Positions 29,983 to 37,461 of a stretch of DNA of 44,435 bases are shown piece by piece. The notes under the pieces are model-generated. The model had not been told where the DNA came from. It saw nothing but the letters and a program-made list of their open reading frames with translations, and searched no databases. Within the stretch, counting starts at the first letter, position 1. Every line of letters begins with the position of its first letter. The DNA is taken from positions 1 to 44,435 of IMG/VR virus record IMGVR_UViG_3300018057_000017. One strand, written 5' to 3'. This DNA comes from a virus. The translations under genes were made by a program, and so were the position numbers.

Positions 29983-31635
29983 ATGGGCAACTTCAAAACA
30001 ATGGAGAGCTACCTCGTAGCTCTCGGATTTTCCGTAGATTCGGTCGGATATTCCAAATTCGCCGCCGCTCTTCGTGACGCATCTTCGTTAGTTCAAAACC
30101 AAACATCTGGAATCGTGAAGTACATGTTGGGGGCTCAGACCGCCATCACCGGTGGATTCGCCGCTGCGGGTGCCTCGGCTCTCGGCATAGTGGACAAGGT
30201 GGCGATGGCCGACCAGCAGTACCGGATGCTGGCGCTGCATATGTATACCACCACGGGAGTAGCCCGAGAACTGAAGATGGCCACGGACGCGCTGGGCCAG
30301 CCGCTCGAAAACATCATTTGGGACCCGGAACTTTCCAGCAGATTCCAGCACCTCATCGAAATCCAGCGGGCGATGACTAATCAGTTAGGTTCGAGCTTCG
30401 AAACGCAGATGGTAAGAATCAGGGATTTGCGCGCTGAGTTCTCGTACTTCGGCGTCGAATTGAAATACTTGACCATGAAGGTGGTCAGTGATTTTGGCAA
30501 AGTCCTCGGCATAGACATCGACCAGCTCCTCGTGAAGATGCAGGACTTCAACAAGTGGTTCGTCAACAATCTGCCTTGGATAACGAAATGGTTAGAGAGC
30601 AAGCTGAAGCCAGCGATGGTAGACATCAGAAGCGTTCTTTCCGAGACTTGGGATCTGCTGAAGCTCGGGGCGGTAGATTTCCAGAATCTCATCGGTCTGC
30701 TTTCCGGCTATAAATCCATCGAGGGCACAGCAGCCAGCTTTGACAAGATGGCAACTGCCATCCAGCGTTGCATGGGCTGGATAACAGATTTCACTAAGGC
30801 TGTGATACATGCGCAGGAAATCTTCCTACACCTCGTGAATGCTGGATTGCTCGCAGCAGCGGGAAAATTCACTGATGCCTTGGCAGAATTGAAAGCGGCC
30901 AGCGGCCTGATAACCACAGGAAGCACAGCCGTAGTCGGCGCCGCGCTTGGTGGAGCAGTCGGGGCCGTAACTCCAATCCCTGGAGGAATGGTGGGCGGCG
31001 CCGCACTCGGAGGGTCTCTGGCGGGCGGGGCTGCGTCCCTCTATGGAACTTTCAAGCATGGTGGATGGACGGAGTTGAAGGCCGCACTTGTTGCCCAGAA
31101 CGCGCGCACATTGGCGATAGACGCTGGCATGAGGCTTGGCATTCAACCTGATTTGATCTACCGGCAATGGCAGGAAGAGACCGCAAATTTTACCGCCATA
31201 AATGCCGCCAGCAATCTTGCGGGCATCAAACGTCAAGGAAAACTCGTGGATTTCCAGACGTTGAAGGATTTTGAGGATTACTACGTCGGCATCTTGAGTG
31301 GCAGCAGATATGCGGGACTGCAAAAGCCGTCGAATGTTCAAGATTGGGCCAAGTATCTCGCAAAGGGTCACTATTACACACACGGCAAAGACTTGCCCGC
31401 CACGCCAGAGGAGATGTTCAACTACGCCGCTGGAATGGGACGCTACGGAGGCATGGAAACTCGTCCCGTCATCATAAATCACAACAACTTCGACATTGAC
31501 ATAACTCATCCCGGGGAGAGCGGTCAACAAATCGGAGATGCGATAGTAAAGAAACTAAAAGAACATCAGGACAAGCAGTCTCAACGGGTCCAGGCGGATG
31601 CCCTGTCTACGTTCTGGGCTTCAGGAGGCCAGTGA
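29983..31635 (+). CDS. Tail tape measure protein with glucosaminidase-like domain
   Basis: A 550-residue tape measure. The N-terminal two thirds are helical and alanine-rich with glycine-rich membrane-like segments (AVVGAALGGAVGAVTPIPGGMVGGAALGGSL, about 308-340). Residues about 376-464 resemble a glucosaminidase/FlgJ-type muralytic domain: GIQPDLIYRQWQEETANF, with the likely catalytic Glu at residue 399, then NLAGIKRQGK and FEDYYVGILSGSRYAGL. It would set tail length and help the tail pierce peptidoglycan. At 550 residues the predicted tail is short for the type. Confidence 0.8.
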   Translation: MGNFKTMESYLVALGFSVDSVGYSKFAAALRDASSLVQNQTSGIVKYMLGAQTAITGGFAAAGASALGIVDKVAMADQQYRMLALHMYTTTGVARELKMATDALGQPLENIIWDPELSSRFQHLIEIQRAMTNQLGSSFETQMVRIRDLRAEFSYFGVELKYLTMKVVSDFGKVLGIDIDQLLVKMQDFNKWFVNNLPWITKWLESKLKPAMVDIRSVLSETWDLLKLGAVDFQNLIGLLSGYKSIEGTAASFDKMATAIQRCMGWITDFTKAVIHAQEIFLHLVNAGLLAAAGKFTDALAELKAASGLITTGSTAVVGAALGGAVGAVTPIPGGMVGGAALGGSLAGGAASLYGTFKHGGWTELKAALVAQNARTLAIDAGMRLGIQPDLIYRQWQEETANFTAINAASNLAGIKRQGKLVDFQTLKDFEDYYVGILSGSRYAGLQKPSNVQDWAKYLAKGHYYTHGKDLPATPEEMFNYAAGMGRYGGMETRPVIINHNNFDIDITHPGESGQQIGDAIVKKLKEHQDKQSQRVQADALSTFWASGGQ

Positions 31636-32354
31636 TGGCAACGTCTTCTGCTTGGCGTCCGCCCCAGTGGGCTTCCGGCCCATCAGTCAGCACCGTGCTT
31701 CTCAAATTTCCGGGTCTTCCTAACGCGGTGCAGTACAGTCCATCAGGAATAGGAGCAACGCTTCCGACCGCACCGACCACCTATGTGTTTGATGTGGTTA
31801 TCAGGGTTGGTCATGAGCAGCAGGTCAGGAAGACTGAGCATCCCGTCCAAACCGGAGCGAACATCTCTGATCATGCGTATGCCATGCCTGCCAGGGTTGT
31901 TCTTGACGTTGGCATGTCGGATGCCATGGATTCCTTCACCCTCGGCCAGTGGGCGGGATCGAGAACGAAAAGCGTTTCAGCATATCAGATTATGCTGGCA
32001 ATGCAGTATGCGCGTGTTCCATTGGTTCTGGTCACGAAGTTGCGCACTTACTCGAACATGATAATCACGTCCATAAGTCCGGAAGAGACGGTCAAGACGA
32101 TAGCAGGATTGCGAATGCGCGTGGATTTGGAGGAAATATTCGCTGCCAGCATCGAGACCGTTCAGGATAGTGCGAGGCCGGACGCAACAGAATCCAGCAG
32201 TCAGGGGACCGTGGTGGCGACGCCTGTTAGCGCAACCCAGCAGGCGCAGAACGGCGTGACGGCCGGGATGGGACCGGCGCCGGTCAACTCGCCGGGTGCT
32301 GGAGCCTATTCGAGTTGCAACAACAAGAACCTTGATGAACTTCACGGCCGGTGA
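31635..32354 (+). CDS. Baseplate Dit-like protein (239 aa)
   Basis: A 239-residue protein with the Dit-like N-terminal features: VSTVLLKFPGLPNAVQYSP near residue 20, HPVQTGANISDHAYAMPARVVLDVGMSDAM, and VPLVLVTKLRTYSNMIITSISPEETVKTIAGLRMRVDLEEI. These proteins form the hub ring between the tape measure and the spike. The C-terminal tail is Gln/Ser/Pro-rich. ATG 31635 overlaps the previous stop (TGATG); AGGAGG is upstream. Confidence 0.7.
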   Translation: MATSSAWRPPQWASGPSVSTVLLKFPGLPNAVQYSPSGIGATLPTAPTTYVFDVVIRVGHEQQVRKTEHPVQTGANISDHAYAMPARVVLDVGMSDAMDSFTLGQWAGSRTKSVSAYQIMLAMQYARVPLVLVTKLRTYSNMIITSISPEETVKTIAGLRMRVDLEEIFAASIETVQDSARPDATESSSQGTVVATPVSATQQAQNGVTAGMGPAPVNSPGAGAYSSCNNKNLDELHGR

Positions 32355-32356
32355 CC

Positions 32357-32704
32357 ATGTCTGATCAGATCGTTCCGCTCACGTCCGCTTACAATCAGAC
32401 CTTCACGGTGGAGCTTCAAGTTGACGGCGCTCCTCTAACCTTGAATCATGCGATCCGCTGGTCAGAAATGGCAGGTTACTGGCTCTTGTCGGTGAGTGAT
32501 TCCGCAGGCAACCTGCTGGTCGATTCCGTTCCCCTAATCACCGGCTGGTATCCGGCGGCGAATCTTCTCGCCCAACATCAATACCTGAAGATCGGCAGCG
32601 CTTACATCCTGAACGCTGGAAACTCGAAGGTCGACTATCCAGGGAGAAATAATTTGGGCAGTGATTTTGTTTTGCTTTGGGGAGACACAAACGAGGTTGC
32701 ATGA
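32357..32704 (+). CDS. Baseplate plug-like protein (Pam3 gp18-type, 115 aa)
   Basis: A 115-residue protein with QTFTVELQVDGAPLTLNHAIRWSEMAGYWLLSVSDSAGNLLVDSVPLITGWYP and LLAQHQYLKIGSAYILN. These match the family that includes the plug protein gp18 of cyanophage Pam3. It probably seals or links parts of the hub. A GTG at 32351 overlapping the previous stop is an alternative start. Its stop overlaps the ATG of the hub gene. Confidence 0.65.
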   Translation: MSDQIVPLTSAYNQTFTVELQVDGAPLTLNHAIRWSEMAGYWLLSVSDSAGNLLVDSVPLITGWYPAANLLAQHQYLKIGSAYILNAGNSKVDYPGRNNLGSDFVLLWGDTNEVA

Positions 32705-33720
32705 GCACATCCACACTCTCGCTTTTTGGAAGAGCTTACGCGCTGACGGTCACGTCGAGAAACGGGCAAAAGAAGAAACTATCATGCGAGGCGTGGGAGC
32801 CCGAGGCGTTGCGCGTCACTTTCGACGTGCTTGAGACGACGCTTCCGGCCCAAATGTGGTTTGCGGACATAACGATCTACAATGTCAATGAAGCCGAGAT
32901 GCTTGACTGTTTGTGGAATGCTAGCTGGATCGAACTTGAGGCAGGTTTTCAGAAAGGGCCGAACAAGTCGTCGCTCATTTGGGGTGGTCCGGTACTCCAG
33001 GTCATGTTCGACCGCGAGAACGTGGTGGACTTCAAGATCACATTTAACTCCATCGGCGGCGTGCAGTTCTGGCAGGACAACTTCATCAACGCCTCGAATG
33101 GTGCGATGTCAAGCCAGTATCAGATAGTCTCAAACATGATCACGCAGACCCATGGAAACGTGAAAGATAACATCGGTCCGGTTGCAGCAGAAAAACTAAA
33201 GGCAAAACAGTATCCCCGAGGCCGAACTCTTTTTGGAAGCACGGCCAAATATCTTGCGCAGATCGCGCAGGACAACGGATTGTCTCAATGGATAGCGCAG
33301 AACCAAGCATATATGAGCGAACTGGACTCAGGAGTGAACATGACGCCCGCGATTACTTACGGGCCGCCTTTTCCGCCAGGATACAAGTCGACCGCATCAG
33401 AGAAGAACGTCACCAGAAGCATCTTGGGTGTTCCGAAGATGTTTCAATACGGGACGATTTTCACGGTGTTGCTCGATCCTCGGCTTGCCGTGGTTGTTCC
33501 TCCTCTCCTGGTGCGGCTTGACAAGACAGTCATCACACAGTTCAAGCTGATTCCGCTGGTCAACCTCCCGGTGGCGCTTGATCAGAACCTCAATCTCATT
33601 GCCGCTCAGGTGCGCCATTATGGAGACACGCGCGGGAACGATTGGTGCACAGAAGTCACCGGATACACGCGGGGCTATGCACAGAAACTTTTGCTCCAAG
33701 TTCTCAATGCGGGTAAATGA
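32701..33720 (+). CDS. Baseplate hub protein (339 aa)
   Basis: A 339-residue hub subunit of gp27/protein-D type. ATG 32701 overlaps the previous stop (ATGA). The N-terminal half is beta-rich (FGRAYALTVTSRNGQKKKLSCEAWEPEALRVTFDV); the middle has WFADITIYNVNEAEMLDCL and VMFDRENVVDFKITFNSIGG. The C-terminal part (TQFKLIPLVNLPVALDQNLNLIAAQVRHYGDTRGNDWCTEVTGYTRG) is typical of hub proteins that hold the spike. The next gene is the spike, so the assignment is supported by order. Confidence 0.7.
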   Translation: MSTSTLSLFGRAYALTVTSRNGQKKKLSCEAWEPEALRVTFDVLETTLPAQMWFADITIYNVNEAEMLDCLWNASWIELEAGFQKGPNKSSLIWGGPVLQVMFDRENVVDFKITFNSIGGVQFWQDNFINASNGAMSSQYQIVSNMITQTHGNVKDNIGPVAAEKLKAKQYPRGRTLFGSTAKYLAQIAQDNGLSQWIAQNQAYMSELDSGVNMTPAITYGPPFPPGYKSTASEKNVTRSILGVPKMFQYGTIFTVLLDPRLAVVVPPLLVRLDKTVITQFKLIPLVNLPVALDQNLNLIAAQVRHYGDTRGNDWCTEVTGYTRGYAQKLLLQVLNAGK

Positions 33721-34439
33721 TGATAGTCAGGTCTCCAGCTCAAATCACTCCCGGCCAGATCACTTGTTCCGTAAGTCAGCAGTTCCGCGAAATGATCCGA
33801 CAGGCTCTCGTTGATCTGCGCGTGTCAATTCCTGCGATAGTCCAATCTTTCGATTCTGGCACGCAAACGGTCACCGTGCAGATCGCAATCCGCGAACAGG
33901 TACAGTCACCGAAAGGCCCGGTAGATACTGCCATCAAGCCGATCATTAGAGTTCCTCTATTGTTCTTTTCTGGCGGTGGTTTTTCAGTGACATTGCCAGT
34001 TGCGCCGGGTGATGAAGGCTGGCTCATCTTCTGCGACATGTGCTTTGATCTTTGGTGGGCTCGTGGAGGAGTTCAAGATCAATTTGCTGTCCATCGACAT
34101 GACGTGTCCGATTGTGGATTCTATCCTGGCGGACGCAGTCAGCCGCGCAAGCTATCGAACTATTCCACAGCTTCGGCTCAGCTTAGGAGCGACGACGGCT
34201 CCGTTATAGTGGACTTGGCCTTAACCGGCATCACGCTGACGGCTCCGAAGGTTCAAATGATCACGACCGGAGACAGCGACATCACGGCGACCGGCAAGCT
34301 GAATCTCTCTGCGGGGAAGATTTCGGTGGGTTCATTGCCGGTCTTTGCGAGCAACTTATTGGCCTTGGCGGGAGGCTTGACGGCGGGCGATCTCTACAGG
34401 AACGGAGCGGACCCGGATCATATCTGCGTGGTTCACTAG
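33717..34439 (+). CDS. Gp138-like membrane-piercing spike (240 aa)
   Basis: A 240-residue spike. An OB-like N-terminal domain (RVSIPAIVQSFDSGTQTVTVQIAIRE...RVPLLFFSGGGFSVTLPVAPGDEGWLIFCDM) is followed by a repetitive beta part (SSDGS...VDLALTGITLTAPKVQMITTGDSDITATGKLNLSAGK), as in Gp138-family puncturing spikes. ATG overlaps the previous stop (ATGA). The C-terminal residues (GADPDHICVVH) end in Cys and His, which could hold a metal ion at the tip; iron at the tip is known for some Gp138-type spikes. Confidence 0.75.
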   Translation: MMIVRSPAQITPGQITCSVSQQFREMIRQALVDLRVSIPAIVQSFDSGTQTVTVQIAIREQVQSPKGPVDTAIKPIIRVPLLFFSGGGFSVTLPVAPGDEGWLIFCDMCFDLWWARGGVQDQFAVHRHDVSDCGFYPGGRSQPRKLSNYSTASAQLRSDDGSVIVDLALTGITLTAPKVQMITTGDSDITATGKLNLSAGKISVGSLPVFASNLLALAGGLTAGDLYRNGADPDHICVVH

Positions 34440-34487
34440 TTTTTCGTGTATTAAGTGATTTGGTGTATCATCATGCTGGAGAAGGTG

Positions 34488-34556
34488 ATGCTGGCTGGTT
34501 TCATCATGGTGATCTTCGTTCTCGGAATCATGGTCGGAAGATGGTCCAAGGACTGA
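34488..34556 (+). CDS. Very small single-helix membrane protein (22 aa)
   Basis: A 22-codon frame in the 118-base gap between spike and baseplate wedge genes. ATG 34488 has GGAG six bases upstream. The sequence is hydrophobic from end to end (LAGFIMVIFVLGIMVG) and closes with a charged RWSKD, the profile of a short transmembrane helix with its C terminus in the cytoplasm. A longer version of 27 residues starts at ATG 34473. It ends one base before the next ATG, so it is packed into the operon. Holin-like or signalling roles are speculation. Confidence 0.45.
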   Translation: MLAGFIMVIFVLGIMVGRWSKD

Positions 34557-34557
34557 C

Positions 34558-34947
34558 ATGGCGTTCATTCAATATCTTCGCCTCGATACGTCGAATGATC
34601 CGATCCTGATCCCAGACGTGTCATTGACCGACATCAGCGCGGTGGCTCAGGCGATCCTCACGCGCCTGAGGCTGTTTCAAGCTGAGTGGTGGGAAGACTT
34701 GAACGAGGGCACGCCGATGTTCCAATCCATCCTGGGAGCGTCTGGATCTCCTAAGAACCAGCAGGCCATGACGCTCGCCCTCATCGAGCGAGTCTCGGGC
34801 ACGCCGTACGTTTCAGGGCTTCAAGACATCTCGTCACGATTCGACAGCAGAACCAGAAAGTTTTCGTTTTCAGCGACCGCGCAAACCGCCTTCGGGCCAG
34901 TTCCCGTTAGTTTCACTCCCGGAGTGGGAGCGGGTTTAGGGGTTTAA
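34558..34947 (+). CDS. Baseplate wedge protein (gpW/gp25-like, 129 aa)
   Basis: A 129-residue baseplate wedge with DISAVAQAILTRLRLFQAEWWEDLNEGTPMFQSILG, a core common in the gpW/gp25 family, and RVSGTPYVSGLQDISSRFDSRTRKFSF in the C-terminal half. It links the hub to the J-like protein. ATG 34558 directly follows the small membrane-protein stop. Confidence 0.75.
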   Translation: MAFIQYLRLDTSNDPILIPDVSLTDISAVAQAILTRLRLFQAEWWEDLNEGTPMFQSILGASGSPKNQQAMTLALIERVSGTPYVSGLQDISSRFDSRTRKFSFSATAQTAFGPVPVSFTPGVGAGLGV

Positions 34948-34948
34948 G

Positions 34949-36163
34949 ATGGCACCATACGCAGCTCCGAGCATAGGCCCTTCAGGTCTCACGATTCCAG
35001 GCTATGAAGATATTTTGAGCGACAACCTTCAAGGGTTTTTGAATCTGTTTGGCCAGAATCAATATGTTGGACGCGACAGCGCTATATTTCAGCTTCTTTC
35101 AATCCTGAGCTTGAAGCAGTCAGATACGATGGAGGCAGCCCAACTTGCATATAATCAGCGCTCGCCGCTCACGGCGGTCGGCGCGGGGCTGGACGGAATC
35201 GTGAAGTTGAACGGGATCGCGCGCGCCGCCTACACGTACTCGACGGCGCTTGAGACCATCACCGGCACGCCGGGAACGGTCATCGCTAACGGCTTCGTCC
35301 AGGACGTGAACGGCAACCAGTGGGCGCTACCCGGACTCGTGACCATACCGGGAGGCGGAAGCATCGCCGTAACCGTGACCTGCACGACTCCTGGGAACGT
35401 GGTCGCGGAGCCGGGAGAGATCGCGGTCATCGCCACGCCGGTGGGCGGCTGGCTCACCGCGACCAATGCATCGGCATCCACGCCGGGGCTTCCCGTGGAG
35501 AGTGACTCGAAGCTCCGTGCGCGCCAGGCCATCTCGGTGGCCCTCCCGTCGAGAACGATGCTGGCCGGAACGGTCGCGGAGATCGCGGCGATTCCGGGAG
35601 TCACAAGATACAACGTGCTGGAAAACCCAACCGGATCGACGGACACTTATGGGAATCCCGCGCACTCCGTCACGGCCGTAGTGGAGGGTGGAACGAACCT
35701 GGCCGTCGCCACCGCGATCTATGACAACCGGGGAATCGGCTGCCTGACGAACGGGAAGGTGAGCGGGTCATCGACGGCACAGACAGTGACGGTGAACGTG
35801 ACGGATCCCAACACGGGCTACGTGATGGCGATCAGTTTCCTCACTCCGCTTTACGTGCCCATCTACGTGTCCCTTTCGGTTCACAAGCTGGCAGGGGCGA
35901 CCAGCGCGACCCTGGCCGCGATCGTAACGGCGGTCGTGAATTATCTGAACAGCCTCCAGATCGGGGAGAGCGTGACGCTTTCGGCGCTGTACGCTGCGGC
36001 GATGGCCGTCACGCCGAATCTCTCCCAGCCGCTGTTCGCAATAGAGGCTTTGACGTTGGATACTTCGCCAACCCCAACGGGGACCACGGACATCGCCATC
36101 GCATTCCAGGAAGTCGCACAGGGAATAGACGATGGAGTTCACGTGATCGTGACGAGCGTGTAA
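34949..36163 (+). CDS. Baseplate J-like protein (404 aa)
   Basis: A 404-residue J-like baseplate protein. IPGYEDILSDNLQGFLNLFG, AAQLAYNQRSPLTAVGAGLDGIVKLNGI and the repeated beta part (TPGTVIANGFVQDVNGNQWALPG..., ESDSKLRARQAISVALPSR) are typical of this family, which forms the outer wedge of the contractile baseplate. It follows the gp25-like gene by one base, the usual arrangement. Confidence 0.85.
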   Translation: MAPYAAPSIGPSGLTIPGYEDILSDNLQGFLNLFGQNQYVGRDSAIFQLLSILSLKQSDTMEAAQLAYNQRSPLTAVGAGLDGIVKLNGIARAAYTYSTALETITGTPGTVIANGFVQDVNGNQWALPGLVTIPGGGSIAVTVTCTTPGNVVAEPGEIAVIATPVGGWLTATNASASTPGLPVESDSKLRARQAISVALPSRTMLAGTVAEIAAIPGVTRYNVLENPTGSTDTYGNPAHSVTAVVEGGTNLAVATAIYDNRGIGCLTNGKVSGSSTAQTVTVNVTDPNTGYVMAISFLTPLYVPIYVSLSVHKLAGATSATLAAIVTAVVNYLNSLQIGESVTLSALYAAAMAVTPNLSQPLFAIEALTLDTSPTPTGTTDIAIAFQEVAQGIDDGVHVIVTSV

Positions 36164-36811
36164 ATGCCTGCTTTGCCATATCCGCAGACTTACGGGATCG
36201 GGGGCTACGGCTCTGGCCTTTATGGGAACCAGCCCATCGAGACGTTGCCCATTGGTTATTACCTGAGCCTGCTGACGTCGGAATACGCTCTGCCGAACTC
36301 TCCGAAGTGGAACGCCTTTCTTTACTTGCTTTTGAAAAAGTTCGACGACGTGTCACAATGCCTCGTGCAGATGGACACGGCGTTCGACATCGACTTCGCG
36401 GTGGGAGTGCAGCTCGACGCCGTGGGAGTGATCGTGGGCCAGAGCCGCACCGTGGGATTCCAGCCGAGCGGCGGAGTGAGTCCGGTTCTCGATGACGCAA
36501 CTTATCGAATCCTGCTCAAAGCAAGAGTAGCTCAGAACCAGTGGGACGGAACCATCGGCGGGATGCAGGCAATCTGGCAGAGCCTTTTCCCTTCGGGCCG
36601 CATCATCATCGCCGACCAGCAGAACATGACGGCGGACATCCTGGTGACCGGATCGTTCACGTCGATCATCGAGGACTTGATTGTGAACGGATACATCGTG
36701 CCCAGGCCCGAGGCGGTTTTGTATAACTTCATCTTCCCACACTTCCCGATGTTCGGCGCCGATCTGGACAATGCTTTCATTGCCGGGGCCGATCTCGGAT
36801 ATACGACGTAA
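36164..36811 (+). CDS. DUF2612-like baseplate/fibre connector (215 aa)
   Basis: A 215-residue protein. The N terminus (YGIGGYGSGLYGNQP) is glycine/tyrosine-rich; the middle VGVQLDAVGVIVGQSRTVGF is the strongest match to the DUF2612 tail group (gpI-like), which anchors tail fibres at the baseplate edge. GTIGGMQAIWQSLFPSGRIIIADQQNMTADILV supports the same assignment. Starts immediately after the J-like gene. Confidence 0.75.
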   Translation: MPALPYPQTYGIGGYGSGLYGNQPIETLPIGYYLSLLTSEYALPNSPKWNAFLYLLLKKFDDVSQCLVQMDTAFDIDFAVGVQLDAVGVIVGQSRTVGFQPSGGVSPVLDDATYRILLKARVAQNQWDGTIGGMQAIWQSLFPSGRIIIADQQNMTADILVTGSFTSIIEDLIVNGYIVPRPEAVLYNFIFPHFPMFGADLDNAFIAGADLGYTT

Positions 36812-36820
36812 GGAGCAGAC

Positions 36821-37441
36821 ATGGGCAGCTCGAACTTCTTGCAACACAATCCGACGCAGACCAACCAGGAATCTGACAGCTCATATACTGCGGAGTCTCT
36901 TCGATCTGGAGGAATCCCAGTAGACGCGATCCTTCCTTCGCCCTGGCTGAACAAAATCTGGTATCAATGCACGACCGCTGTCGCCGCATTGATGCAGATG
37001 ATGGCCTCAAAGGGTTATGTTTTGTCGGACGCGAACCTGAACGTGCTGAGCGGAGTGCTTGCCAACATTTTGACCTGGGCGGATTTTCCGCTCGGCCTGC
37101 CCAAGATCACCGCAAAAGTCGATCTTGTAGGATACAGCGGATCAGTCATAGCTTACCTGATCACACCTGCTGCGGCTGGATTCTACAGAGTGTCCGCTGA
37201 AGCATTCATCTATTCACCTACGGTCACTTCCACGTTGGCCGTTGAGATCAATTGGACTCAGAACGGACAGGGACTAAGCGGCACGCTGATACCCTCGACG
37301 ACGGTGGTCACATCCATCGCGGCTGCGCAAGGTGAGTGTGTCTTGTATGGCGATGCCGGAATCCCTATTCAGTACGTGGTGAGTTGGTCTGGACCAGGAT
37401 TAGATCATTATGACGTGCATATACGATTGGAAGCATTATAG
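36821..37441 (+). CDS. Fibre-assembly or short tail-fibre protein (206 aa)
   Basis: A 206-residue protein. NFLQHNPTQTNQESDSSYTAESLRSGGIPVDAILPSPWLNKIWYQCTTAVAALMQMMASKGY is, from memory, a common N-terminal module of phage tail-fibre proteins. The second half is beta-rich (AYLITPAAAGFYRVSAEAFIYS). It comes directly before the large fibre genes. It has no signal peptide, unlike the next three genes. Confidence 0.65.
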   Translation: MGSSNFLQHNPTQTNQESDSSYTAESLRSGGIPVDAILPSPWLNKIWYQCTTAVAALMQMMASKGYVLSDANLNVLSGVLANILTWADFPLGLPKITAKVDLVGYSGSVIAYLITPAAAGFYRVSAEAFIYSPTVTSTLAVEINWTQNGQGLSGTLIPSTTVVTSIAAAQGECVLYGDAGIPIQYVVSWSGPGLDHYDVHIRLEAL

Positions 37442-37461
37442 AATCTGTGCGTGGTGAGAAC

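Noticed and set aside
34203-34218. TTATAGTGGACT resembling the shared promoter palindrome
   Set aside because: It lies inside the spike coding sequence, is not palindromic, and no gene start follows it.
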